Positions 38,175-46,869 of a DNA stretch of 64,000 nt are shown here, piece after piece. Under the pieces are notes generated by a model. That model ran no database searches and was not told where the DNA came from. It saw only the letters and a program-made list of their open reading frames with translations. The translations under genes and the position numbers were made by a program. Position 1 is the first letter of the stretch. Each line of letters opens with the position of its first letter. This stretch comes from JBGQAS01 sp964498605 (lineage in GTDB: Bacteria > Chloroflexota > Anaerolineae > Anaerolineales > Anaerolineaceae), in NCBI GenBank assembly GCA_964498605.1, contig CAZCHK010000002.1, positions 59,420 through 123,419 of the forward strand. The letters run 5' to 3'.

Positions 38175-39245
38175 ATGCCAGAAAAAAGCATGAAGAAACA
38201 AGATGGACAAACTCAAAAAAAACATCCTCAAATTCCAGGTGAGAAAAGGTCGATTTGGCGCGACATCAAAGGATCTCTGACGGCCTGGGCATATATTGCG
38301 CCTGCGGCTTTGATCATGCTGGTCATAACGGTCTATCCACAGGTATTTCAGATATGGATGGCATTCACGAATTTCAGGGTGGAAAATCTGCGCTACAACT
38401 GGCTCCTGCCGGCAACCGCGAAATTCAAGCCTGATTTCGTCTGGTTCGATAATTTTGTCAAGATCATTACCAGCCAGCTGGGTCTGGTCAATTATGATTT
38501 TGGAAGGTTGTTATTGTTCAATGTCGTGTGGACTCTTGTCAATATCGTCTTTCATGTTGGCCTGGGCGTGATCATCGCCCTGATCCTGAATCAGAAAAAC
38601 CTTCTCTTCAAGAAAGTCTACCGCGCGTTGTTCATATTACCCTGGGCAATACCGGGGTATATCGCGGCGCTGACGTGGCGAAACATGTTCAATGATCAAT
38701 TCGGAGCGTTCAATCTCCTGGCAAAAGCATTTAACAGCGCTTTTGGAACAAGCCTGTCGACGGATATTCAGTGGCTGATCACTTCCACCCCTCCCATCGG
38801 GGGGCTGCTCTCATTTTTACCCTTAGCTTTTTACGCGGTGCTGATCACCAATGTATGGCTAGGATGGCCATTCATGACAGTTGTAGCCACCGGCGCGTTG
38901 CAGTCCATTCCTTCTGAGCTTTATGAAGCTGCGGAGATCGATGGCGCAACTCCCTGGCAGCGCTTCTGGAATGTCACGGTGCCGATGATCCGGCCAGCCA
39001 TGGTCCCGGCCATCATGCTCGGAACGATCTGGACGTTCAACGGTTTCAATGTCATATACTTTGTCACCGGTGGTGAACCCTTTGGCAGAACGGAAATCCT
39101 TGTCACCCAGGCTTTCAAACTGGTGTACAACCAAAGGTTATACGGAGTCGCTTCCGCGTTTGGATTGGTGGTCTTCATCATCCTGCTGATATTTACGATG
39201 ATCAATAACCGGGTTACGAAAGCCACGGAGGCCTATAATGCGTAG
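38175..39245 (+). CDS. malF: Sugar ABC transporter permease (MalF-like)
   Basis: A 356-residue inner-membrane permease of the CUT1 family with a hydrophilic N-terminus (about 35 residues) and six or seven helices. The cytoplasmic coupling (EAA) loop reads EAAEIDGATPWQRFWNVTVP. It should pair with the following permease and an ATPase encoded elsewhere. The gene overlaps the next by 8 bases. Confidence 0.9.
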   Translation: MPEKSMKKQDGQTQKKHPQIPGEKRSIWRDIKGSLTAWAYIAPAALIMLVITVYPQVFQIWMAFTNFRVENLRYNWLLPATAKFKPDFVWFDNFVKIITSQLGLVNYDFGRLLLFNVVWTLVNIVFHVGLGVIIALILNQKNLLFKKVYRALFILPWAIPGYIAALTWRNMFNDQFGAFNLLAKAFNSAFGTSLSTDIQWLITSTPPIGGLLSFLPLAFYAVLITNVWLGWPFMTVVATGALQSIPSELYEAAEIDGATPWQRFWNVTVPMIRPAMVPAIMLGTIWTFNGFNVIYFVTGGEPFGRTEILVTQAFKLVYNQRLYGVASAFGLVVFIILLIFTMINNRVTKATEAYNA

Positions 39246-40206
39246 AAAAACGGACCTTATCTTCAAGCAAATAGGGATGCAGATCATCTTGCTGGTCATC
39301 ACACTCGTGGTGCTGTTCCCTTTGATGTGGATTTTCTCAATGGCTCTGGACCCGAGAAATATCGATAAACCTCTGGACCTGACCATCATTCCAAAAGGAG
39401 CGTCATTCAAATCTTTTGAAAAACTGCTTCTGGGGGAAGAAAAAATGATCTGTGCCTCATCGAGAACGATCCAGGGGGCAACCGAGTGCAAAATGGCGCG
39501 GATCAGTTTCCCGCTGCTGTGTAAAGACTCGAAAGACCCTTCCACGTGCCCGACGTTTACAAAACTGCTCGGAAACAGTTTGATGGTGGCCTTGGGGACC
39601 AGTGTCATTGTGGTGCTGGTTGGCGCGTCAGCGGCGTACGCATTCTCAAGGTTCAAATTTATTGGGCGACAGGCGGGAATGCTGATGTTCATCGTCCTGT
39701 TAATGCTACCAGCGACTGCCACGATCGCGCCCTTGTTCACGCTGTTGTCACAATTGCGGATAGGCAGCGAGTCTCTGCGTCAGACTTTGCCAGGTTTGAT
39801 GATTGCGTATGCCTCAGGTGGCTTGCCTTTCGCGATATGGAACATGAAAGGTTATTTTGACACTGTTCCGAAGGAGCTTGAGGAAGCCGCACTGATTGAT
39901 GGATGCAACGTGACAGAATCTTTCTTTAGAGTCATCCTGCCGCTCTCCCTGCCTGCACTGGCTGTAACAATCCTGTTCAGCTTCATGTCCGGGTGGACCG
40001 AATTCGTGCTGGCGGTCATCTTTCTCGAAGACACGAGCCGCTACACGCTTGCCATCGCGCTGCGCTCCATGCAGGGTCAGTATTCCACGCCGTGGTCGGA
40101 ATTTGCCGCTATGTCGATTTTAATGAGCATTCCCATCGTGATCCTCTTTTTTGCCATGCAGCGTTTCATCGTATCCGGTTTGACGGTTGGCGGTGTCAAG
40201 GGTTAA
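39238..40206 (+). CDS. malG: Sugar ABC transporter permease (MalG-like)
   Basis: A 322-residue permease, six helices, with the EAA loop EAALIDGCNVTESFFRVILP. Between the first helix and the core lies an extracytoplasmic stretch of about 75 residues with three cysteines (around residues 80-105), longer than usual for MalG; they may form a disulfide. No ATPase gene follows, so the transporter probably uses a shared MsmK/MalK-type ATPase from another locus. Confidence 0.9.
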   Translation: MRRKTDLIFKQIGMQIILLVITLVVLFPLMWIFSMALDPRNIDKPLDLTIIPKGASFKSFEKLLLGEEKMICASSRTIQGATECKMARISFPLLCKDSKDPSTCPTFTKLLGNSLMVALGTSVIVVLVGASAAYAFSRFKFIGRQAGMLMFIVLLMLPATATIAPLFTLLSQLRIGSESLRQTLPGLMIAYASGGLPFAIWNMKGYFDTVPKELEEAALIDGCNVTESFFRVILPLSLPALAVTILFSFMSGWTEFVLAVIFLEDTSRYTLAIALRSMQGQYSTPWSEFAAMSILMSIPIVILFFAMQRFIVSGLTVGGVKG

Positions 40207-40234
40207 ATGCCTGCCATGTTCTGTTAGAATACTA

Positions 40235-40265
40235 GGGAAGGCGCTGAAGCTCCTTCCCTTTTTTA
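40235..40265 (+). terminator. Terminator after the permease genes
   Basis: GGGAAGG (40235-40241) pairs with CCTTCCC (40252-40258), followed by a run of T. Confidence 0.85.
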
Positions 40266-40278
40266 TGGAGATGTGGCG

Positions 40279-41949
40279 ATGAGGAAGCAAAGAATATTTT
40301 CCATCACCCTGTTGCTTGTGTTCCTTTTGTCCTGTAAGCCGATCCAGGGCAGTGAACTGGCTGGTCCGGGAGAAGATCTTCTCACGCCAACCGTTTTATC
40401 CCCGGTGATTGAGGAGAACTGGTGGCATTCTGCCGTGTGCTACGAGCTTTTTGTCCGAAGTTTTTATGACAGCGACGGTGATGGTATTGGAGATCTGCAG
40501 GGGGTTGTGGAGAGGCTGGATTATCTCAATGACGGCAACCCGGACACATCGACGGATTTGGGTGTCAACTGTGTGTGGCTGATGCCGATTTTTCCGGCTG
40601 CCAGCTATCATGGTTATGACGTGCTGGATTATTATGACATCAACCCGGAATACGGCAACCTGGAGGATTTTCGATCTCTATTGAATGAAGCTCATCAAAG
40701 GGGGATAAAGATCATCATTGATTTTGTGCTCAATCATACTTCCAGCAGTCATCCCTGGTTTATCGAAGCTCAAAACTTAGACTCTCCTTATCATGAATAC
40801 TACACCTGGATGGAGGTGGATCCGGGTTACAGGGGACCTGATGGGCAGCAGGTTTGGCACAAAGCAATCAATGGAAGGTATTATTACGGCCTGTTCGATT
40901 CAAGCATGCCGGATCTGAACATTCAGAACCCCGCGGTGACTGAAGAGCTCTACGCGATCACGCGGTTTTGGCTTCAAGAAATCGGCGTGGATGGTTTCAG
41001 GATTGATGGCGCCCGCCATTTGATCGAGGAGGGACAAACCCAGGAGAACACACGATCCACGCATGATTGGTATAAGCGCTTTAAGCATTTTTACGAGGGG
41101 ATCAATCCCGACGCTTTGATGGTCGGGGAGGTCTGGGACAGTTCAAGCAACCTGCTGCCTTATGTCCAGGGCGACGAGCTGGACATGGTGTTCAATTTCA
41201 ACCTGGCTTCGGCGATGATGTCTGCTGCCAGCGAACGGAGTTCTTTCCTTCTGGATTACACGCTTACGGAAGACTATCCAAATTTCTCTCGCGGCATGAC
41301 GATGGCAACTTTTCTAACCAACCACGATATGAACAGGGCGATGAACAGTTTCACCGGGATTGCAGAAAAAGCGTACACTGCAGCGACATTGTTATTGACG
41401 CTTCCCGGCACTCCTTTCATATACTATGGAGAGGAAATCGGAATGACAGGGCAAAAACCTGATATTGACATTAGAACTCCGATGCAGTGGACAGCGGACA
41501 AAAATGCCGGTTTCTCTTTCGGTGATCCGTGGGTGGATGTGAACGAGGATTATCAGAGTGTAAATGTCGCAGCACAGAACGAAGACGGTGATTCTTTGCT
41601 GAATTATTACCGTTTCTTGATCAGACTGCGGGGTGAGCATGACGCTTTACAGACGGGTGGTTTCATTCAACTGGCAAGCCCAGACACCAAAACATTCGCC
41701 TTTATCCGCTACAGCGGAGGTGCTGGGTTTCTGGTGATACTGAACTTGAGCAACAAAGAGCTCCTGGATTACGAGTTTTCACTGCCGTCCAGTGAATTCT
41801 CAGGGAGTATTGAACTGGATCCAGTTTACGCTTTTTCCAACCCGCGAAGGCTTGAGTTTGATGAGGGTGGGGGGCTTGCTGGTTATGTACCATTTGACAT
41901 AATTCCAGCCAATGGTATATTTATTGCTCGATTTTTCTATGATAGTTGA
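40279..41949 (+). CDS. Surface GH13 alpha-amylase-family lipoprotein
   Basis: A secreted glycoside hydrolase of 556 residues. The signal peptide ends in a lipobox (LLSC), so it is membrane-anchored on the outside. GH13 catalytic motifs are complete: GFRIDGARHL (nucleophile aspartate), MVGEVWD (acid/base glutamate) and LTNHDMNRA (transition-state aspartate), plus the DFVLNHTSSSHPW region. The type resembles oligo-1,6-glucosidase/alpha-amylase enzymes acting on starch-like oligosaccharides. ATG 40279 has GGAG 8 bases upstream; a GTG at 40273 is too close to it. It presumably feeds the adjacent importer. Confidence 0.9.
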   Translation: MRKQRIFSITLLLVFLLSCKPIQGSELAGPGEDLLTPTVLSPVIEENWWHSAVCYELFVRSFYDSDGDGIGDLQGVVERLDYLNDGNPDTSTDLGVNCVWLMPIFPAASYHGYDVLDYYDINPEYGNLEDFRSLLNEAHQRGIKIIIDFVLNHTSSSHPWFIEAQNLDSPYHEYYTWMEVDPGYRGPDGQQVWHKAINGRYYYGLFDSSMPDLNIQNPAVTEELYAITRFWLQEIGVDGFRIDGARHLIEEGQTQENTRSTHDWYKRFKHFYEGINPDALMVGEVWDSSSNLLPYVQGDELDMVFNFNLASAMMSAASERSSFLLDYTLTEDYPNFSRGMTMATFLTNHDMNRAMNSFTGIAEKAYTAATLLLTLPGTPFIYYGEEIGMTGQKPDIDIRTPMQWTADKNAGFSFGDPWVDVNEDYQSVNVAAQNEDGDSLLNYYRFLIRLRGEHDALQTGGFIQLASPDTKTFAFIRYSGGAGFLVILNLSNKELLDYEFSLPSSEFSGSIELDPVYAFSNPRRLEFDEGGGLAGYVPFDIIPANGIFIARFFYDS

Positions 41950-41957
41950 GGTTGCAC

Positions 41958-43673
41958 ATGCCGGATGAAATCGGTTCTATCGGAATCAAGGAACCACGCA
42001 GCGATGTGGAAATACACCTGCCTGACGGGAGAGTGATCGGCGGGCCGCGTTCTATTCAAGTTGGCGAGCTGCTTCGAACACTTCCAGAATGGGGAGAACC
42101 ACCCATCATGGGGGCGATCGTAAATCATGAGCTTCGCGAGTTGACGTATCCGATCGAAATAGACGCGAGGGTAAAACTCGTGACGATGATGGATGGCGAT
42201 GGCGCACGCATATATCGGCGGTCAGTAGTATTTTTATTGGAGGCGGCGTTTTCAGATCTATTTCCAGGAGCTTCCCTGGCCGTCGATCATTCTGTCTCTT
42301 CGGGAGGTTTTTACTGTCAAATTCAGGGCAGAGACCCCTTGAGCAAAGAGGAAATTTGGAACCTGGAATCTCACATGAGGGAAATGGTGGAAAGCGATAT
42401 TCCCTTCACCCGCACTCAGGTGCCACTATCGGACGCCATTGAAATATTTCGTAAGAAAGACCAGTTAGATAAGGTCAAATTACTGCAATACAGGCAGAAG
42501 CAATTTTTGGTCATGTACAGCCTGGAGAACCATCAAGATTATCATCATGGTTACATGGTTCCATCTACTGGATATCTAAAATGGTTTGCGCTGGCACCGC
42601 TGGACGATGGTTTCATCCTGCAGTTTCCACGACGGCATGCGCCCAAACAGCTCCTGCCCATGCCGGGATACCCAAAACTGTTAGCGACTTTCCGGCAGTA
42701 TGGGGGATGGTTATCCAGACTGGGGATTGACAGCGTAGGGGCATTGAACGACGCGATACAAACAAACAAAAGTCGGGAAGTTGTTCTGGTGTCCGAAGCG
42801 CTGCACGAAGAAAAAATCACGCAGATCGCGCGCTCCATTGTCAATAAAACTGACCAGGTTCGCATCGCGCTGATTTCTGGTCCATCCTCATCCGGGAAAA
42901 CGACATTCTCCAACCGCCTGGCTGTGCAATTGCTCGCGATGGGCATCTCCCCTTTTGCCATCGAGATGGATAATTACTTTGTGGATCGGGATGCGACACC
43001 GAAGGATGAGCACGGCCAGTTCGATTTTGAGGCGCTCACCGCGATGGATACCAGGAGGCTCAGCGCGGATCTGAAAAACCTGATTGACGGGAAGGAAGTC
43101 CAACTCCCGCATTACAATTTCAAACTTGGAAAAAGCCAGGAAGGTCGGGTGGTCAGACTGCGCAAAGATCAGCTGATCATCCTGGAAGGAATCCATGGAT
43201 TGAACCCGAAATTACTCATTGATGTTCCTGCGGATAAGGCGTACAGGGTGTATGTTTCATGTCTTACGCAGCTGAACCTGGATCGCCACAATCGCATTTC
43301 TACAACAGATACCAGAATGATCAGAAGGATCGTGCGGGACGCATCGACCAGGGGCTACTCAGCCCTGCAAACCATTTCAAGGTGGGAATCCGTAAGAAAG
43401 GGCGAAAAGAATAATATCTTTCCGTATCAGGAGAATGCGGATGACTTGTTCAACTCAGCGCTTGTGTATGAACTTTCCGCATTAAAGCCGCTGGCTGAGC
43501 CCTTGTTGCGGCAGGTCCCATTTGGCTGTGACGAATATATCGAGGCAAAGCGTTTGCTGGCGCTGCTGGAGTGGTTTGCCGAAATACCTTTGGAATTGAT
43601 ACCCGATAATTCCATTCTGCGTGAATTTGTGGGAGGTTCAATATTGAATGGCTTCATTGCCTGGAATAATTGA
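41958..43673 (+). CDS. TGS-domain uridine kinase-like nucleoside kinase
   Basis: A 571-residue protein built from a TGS-like N-terminal domain (about 10-75, starting DVEIHLPDGRVIGG), a threonyl-tRNA-synthetase-like second additional domain (about 85-175), a linker, and a C-terminal uridine-kinase-like P-loop domain with ISGPSSSGKTTFSNRLA (about 300-316) and ILEGIHGLNP. This architecture is known in several phyla; the nucleoside substrate and the use of the N-terminal domains are unclear. ATG 41958 follows GAGG by 7 bases. Confidence 0.85.
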   Translation: MPDEIGSIGIKEPRSDVEIHLPDGRVIGGPRSIQVGELLRTLPEWGEPPIMGAIVNHELRELTYPIEIDARVKLVTMMDGDGARIYRRSVVFLLEAAFSDLFPGASLAVDHSVSSGGFYCQIQGRDPLSKEEIWNLESHMREMVESDIPFTRTQVPLSDAIEIFRKKDQLDKVKLLQYRQKQFLVMYSLENHQDYHHGYMVPSTGYLKWFALAPLDDGFILQFPRRHAPKQLLPMPGYPKLLATFRQYGGWLSRLGIDSVGALNDAIQTNKSREVVLVSEALHEEKITQIARSIVNKTDQVRIALISGPSSSGKTTFSNRLAVQLLAMGISPFAIEMDNYFVDRDATPKDEHGQFDFEALTAMDTRRLSADLKNLIDGKEVQLPHYNFKLGKSQEGRVVRLRKDQLIILEGIHGLNPKLLIDVPADKAYRVYVSCLTQLNLDRHNRISTTDTRMIRRIVRDASTRGYSALQTISRWESVRKGEKNNIFPYQENADDLFNSALVYELSALKPLAEPLLRQVPFGCDEYIEAKRLLALLEWFAEIPLELIPDNSILREFVGGSILNGFIAWNN

Positions 43674-43679
43674 GATGAA

Positions 43680-43717
43680 GCAACGCGAGAGCGCTTTTCC
43701 GCTCTCGCGTTGCTTTT
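43680..43717 (+). terminator. Strong terminator after the nucleoside kinase gene
   Basis: A 14-bp perfect stem (43680-43693 with 43700-43713), a 6-base loop and TTTT. On the other strand the flank is AAAAGC before the stem, so it may weakly serve the convergent sodA. Confidence 0.9.
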
Positions 43718-43727
43718 AACGAAAAAA

Positions 43728-44333
43728 TCAGGACAGAAACCTCTGTTCTGCTTTATCCCAATCGATAATATCCCAGATTGAAGCCAGATAATCGGCTCTT
43801 TTATTCTGGTATTTCAGGTAGTAAGCGTGCTCCCAGACATCTATGGCGATGATCGGATCAAGCCCCTCCCCGAGAGGTGAATCCTGATTGGCACTCGAAT
43901 GAATCACCAGATCGTTGTGCGTGTCCTTGCTCAACCAGGCCCAACCGCTTCCGAACCTGGTGAGTCCCGCCTTCTCCATGAGGACTTTGAAATCATTAAA
44001 ACCACCGAATTTACGGTTGATTGCCTCTCCCAATTTGGGACCAGGTGTTTTTGATGACTTTGGTGTAAAACCTTCCCAATACAAATTGTGGTTGAAGAAA
44101 CCTCCTCCATTATTCTTCACCGCAGTGCGGATTTCTTCTGGGATTTGTGAAAGATTCGTCAACACCTTTTCGATCGACCAGCTTGAAAACTGCGAATAAT
44201 TCTCCAAAGCGGTATTGAGGTTTTTTAAATACGTGGCATGGTGTTTAGAATAATGTATTTCAACGGTCAGGGCGTCAATCGCCGGTTCCAGTTCATCGTA
44301 TCCGTACGGTAATCGCGGTAATTCGTAAGTCAT
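43728..44333 (-). CDS. sodA: Superoxide dismutase, Mn-type
   Basis: Iron/manganese superoxide dismutase of 201 residues. Metal ligands are H27, H82, D165 and H169. NNGGGFFNH (glycine-rich) together with a glutamine at 150 in ANQDSPLG follows the manganese pattern rather than the iron one, so Mn or cambialistic use is likely. ATG 44333 has AAGGAGAG 6 bases upstream; the frame extends 7 codons further but without support. Confidence 0.95.
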   Translation of the reverse strand: MTYELPRLPYGYDELEPAIDALTVEIHYSKHHATYLKNLNTALENYSQFSSWSIEKVLTNLSQIPEEIRTAVKNNGGGFFNHNLYWEGFTPKSSKTPGPKLGEAINRKFGGFNDFKVLMEKAGLTRFGSGWAWLSKDTHNDLVIHSSANQDSPLGEGLDPIIAIDVWEHAYYLKYQNKRADYLASIWDIIDWDKAEQRFLS

Positions 44334-44352
44334 TTGTCTCTCCTTTTTTCTC

Positions 44353-44381
44353 ATTGTAATGACTATGGGTAAAGAAGTCTA
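44353..44381 (-). promoter_or_regulatory. sodA promoter
   Basis: On the minus strand TAGACT (44376-44381) and TACAAT (44353-44358) are 17 bases apart, about 20 bases before the sodA start codon and upstream of its Shine-Dalgarno. Confidence 0.5.
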
Positions 44382-44405
44382 TCAGAGGAATATTAATGGA
44401 TTGGA

Positions 44406-44411
44406 TATAAT
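44406..44411 (+). promoter_or_regulatory. -10 box of the EamA transporter gene
   Basis: Consensus TATAAT ends 8 bases before GTG 44420; predicted transcript start is at 44418-44420, so the mRNA is probably leaderless. No -35 is recognisable. Confidence 0.45.
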
Positions 44412-44419
44412 TGTTTATC

Positions 44420-45376
44420 GTGGAAAAGCATCCTAATATTCTTGCCGCAGCGGTGATCGCTCTGGGAATCGTTTCAATTTCCACCGCGGCACTTTTTATC
44501 CGCTATGCCCAGAGCGATGGTGTTCCTTCGTTGATCATCGCGGCCGCCAGGATGGTAATTGCTGCGCTGTTCATGGCACCTTTCGTTCTATTACGAAATA
44601 GATCTGAGATCAGGACGATCGATCGCCGAACATGGCTTCTGCTTTCAGCTTCAGGACTGCTGCTGGCCATTCATATGGCGTGCTGGGTAGCTTCCCTGGA
44701 GCTTACCTCAGTTGTCACGTCAGTGGTCGTGGTCACATCTGCTCCGCTCTGGGTCGGGTTGTTCACAGTATTATTTCTAAAGGAAAAAATCCGATCTTCG
44801 CTGATTATCGGGATGGCCATCGCGCTGTGTGGGGGAGTGATCATTGGGGTCAACCAGTACCTGGCGAACACCACCGCGGGAAATATGCTCGGCACAAGGA
44901 TCAGCCCCTGGGGAATCGCCCTGGCGCTGATTGGGGCTGTCTGTTCAGCGGGATATCTTGTGATCGGAAGGGCTGTGCGAAAAACACTCTCCTTGGGTGT
45001 GTATATTTGCATCGTCTATGGCATTTCGGGAGTGTTTCTTGTCATTGCCGCCACGGGCTCTCCATTATCCTTGAGACATCTTCCCCGTTCCGCCCTGCTT
45101 TGGATCGTGCTGCTCGCGGTCATCCCTCAACTTATTGGTCATTCTTCATTCAATTGGGCTTTAAAACACTATTCTCCGGTTTTGGTATCTATTGCCCTGC
45201 TGGGAGAGCCTGTAGGCGCAGGCGTATTGGCCTTAATTTTTTTGCAGGAAATTCCCACCTGGTTAGAGGGTGTCGGCGCAGGCTTGATCCTCATCGGGAT
45301 TGCTGTCGCGATCGTATCGGAGAAACCTCCCGGAAGAATGGCCGCATCGCCTAGTTCTGGCTCTGGTTCAGATTAG
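44420..45376 (+). CDS. EamA/DMT-superfamily transporter
   Basis: A polytopic protein of 318 residues with ten predicted helices in two repeats of five (EamA domains, about 5-140 and 160-305). The first repeat begins ISTAALFIRYAQSDGVPSL, and PLWVGLFTVLFLKEKI is the typical end of repeat one. Substrate (metabolite or amino acid export) cannot be told. The start is GTG 44420, since a TATAAT sits right before it, or less likely TTG 44411. The 3' end overlaps the convergent malQ by 26 bases. Confidence 0.8.
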   Translation: MEKHPNILAAAVIALGIVSISTAALFIRYAQSDGVPSLIIAAARMVIAALFMAPFVLLRNRSEIRTIDRRTWLLLSASGLLLAIHMACWVASLELTSVVTSVVVVTSAPLWVGLFTVLFLKEKIRSSLIIGMAIALCGGVIIGVNQYLANTTAGNMLGTRISPWGIALALIGAVCSAGYLVIGRAVRKTLSLGVYICIVYGISGVFLVIAATGSPLSLRHLPRSALLWIVLLAVIPQLIGHSSFNWALKHYSPVLVSIALLGEPVGAGVLALIFLQEIPTWLEGVGAGLILIGIAVAIVSEKPPGRMAASPSSGSGSD

Positions 45377-46868
45377 AACAACCTCTGCGGTAGAGTGCAT
45401 TGAACTCGCTGATTTGGCTAACCAGAGCCTCCGAAATGGCATCATACGGCATTCTCCATTGCCAGTTTCCATCCGCCCGGCTTGGGAAATTCATACGGCT
45501 CTCACTGCCGAGGTTTAAGAAATCCTGCATGGGAGCCAGGGCCATCTTAGCCACGGACGACCACCCGGCTCTGATCAGATCCCAGGCGATGTTATCTCCT
45601 GACCGGGCTAAATACCTGCGGCAGAAATCCTTTTCTTTTTCAGATGCCTTGGCGTACCAGCCAAGAGATGTGTCGTTATCATGTGTCCCCGTGTAAGCGA
45701 CGCAATTCTCGAGATAATTGTGCGGAAGGAAAGGATTCGATGCGTCATCGGCAAAGGCGAACTGCAAAATTTTCATTCCGGGAAGCGCCAAACCATCCCT
45801 CAGCCGGATTACATCTGGCGTGATTTCACCAAGATCCTCTGCTAGAATTGGCAGGCTGCCCAACGTTTCTTTTATCGCTTTGAACAGAGAACGACCAGGT
45901 CCTGGCAGCCATTTTCCCCTGACCGCGGTCTTTTCACCTGCTGGCACTGACCAGTAGGCAGAGAATCCTCGAAAATGATCCAGACGGATCATGTCATAGA
46001 GATGCAGGGCGTTTTTTACTCTCGCAATCCACCACTCGAAGCGGCTGCTTTTGTGAGCGGACCACCGATAGAGAGGATTTCCCCATAATTGACCTGTCGA
46101 GGAGAAATAATCCGGAGGCACACCTGCGACAGCTGCTGGTTGCCCATTTCTTTTCAGCTGGAAAAGTTCGGGGTGGCTCCAGGTATCCGCCGAATCCATG
46201 GCCACAAAAATGGGAATATCACCGATGATTTTTACCCGTTTCTCATTCGCGTAGGTCTTCAGTCTGGTCCATTGTTCAAAGAATGTGAACTGGAAGAATT
46301 TGACCCTTTCAATGGAATCGATATTGGCGTCATGAAATTCCTTGATTTTTTTTTCGTCTTTTAATTTGAACCCGGCAGGCCAATCCAACCAGGGTTTGCC
46401 ACCAAAGAATTCCTTGATTGCCATGAACAGTGAAAAATCATTCAGCCAGTAAGCATTTTTTTCTTGAAAATCAGCGTACGCGGCCTTCCGTTGGCTTCGC
46501 CTGGATTTGCAGAAATGCACGTAAGCCCGTTTAAGCAGAGTGACCTTCCATTCGATTACCGCCCCGTAATCAACCTGGTGCGGTTGAAAAATTGGGCGGT
46601 CTTCCAGGTCCTTTTCACTCAGCAAACCATCGTCCACCAAGGCTATGGCAGAAATTAAATAGGGATTTCCGGCGAATGCGGAGAAACACTGGTAAGGCGA
46701 ATCTCCAAATCCGGTAGGTCCCAGCGGAAGGACCTGCCATAGGTCGCATCCACTGTGCACGAGGAAATCGATCCATTGGTATGCTTCTGGACCAAGGTCT
46801 CCGATACCATCCGGACCTGGTAGGCTGGTTGGATGAAGGATAATGCCGGCATTTCTTTCAGATCGCAT
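45351..46868 (-). CDS. malQ: 4-alpha-glucanotransferase
   Basis: GH77 amylomaltase, 505 residues, which disproportionates alpha-1,4-glucans. Catalytic positions are visible: IRLDHFRGF (nucleophile aspartate), PILAEDLGEITPDV (glutamate) and YTGTHDNDTSLGW. The N-terminus RNAGIILHPTSLPGPDGIGDLG is typical. It follows glgA by a single base and is the last gene of the leftward operon. The 3' end overlaps the facing transporter gene. Confidence 0.95.
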   Translation of the reverse strand: MRSERNAGIILHPTSLPGPDGIGDLGPEAYQWIDFLVHSGCDLWQVLPLGPTGFGDSPYQCFSAFAGNPYLISAIALVDDGLLSEKDLEDRPIFQPHQVDYGAVIEWKVTLLKRAYVHFCKSRRSQRKAAYADFQEKNAYWLNDFSLFMAIKEFFGGKPWLDWPAGFKLKDEKKIKEFHDANIDSIERVKFFQFTFFEQWTRLKTYANEKRVKIIGDIPIFVAMDSADTWSHPELFQLKRNGQPAAVAGVPPDYFSSTGQLWGNPLYRWSAHKSSRFEWWIARVKNALHLYDMIRLDHFRGFSAYWSVPAGEKTAVRGKWLPGPGRSLFKAIKETLGSLPILAEDLGEITPDVIRLRDGLALPGMKILQFAFADDASNPFLPHNYLENCVAYTGTHDNDTSLGWYAKASEKEKDFCRRYLARSGDNIAWDLIRAGWSSVAKMALAPMQDFLNLGSESRMNFPSRADGNWQWRMPYDAISEALVSQISEFNALYRRGCSNLNQSQN

Positions 46869-46869
46869 A

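Noticed and set aside
39138..39740. 200-codon minus-strand ORF across the permease junction
   Set aside because: Antisense to two well-recognised permease genes.
44632..45354. 240-codon + strand ORF in the second frame of the EamA transporter gene
   Set aside because: The EamA frame has ten helices and two matching repeats; the alternative frame has no hydrophobic pattern or motifs.
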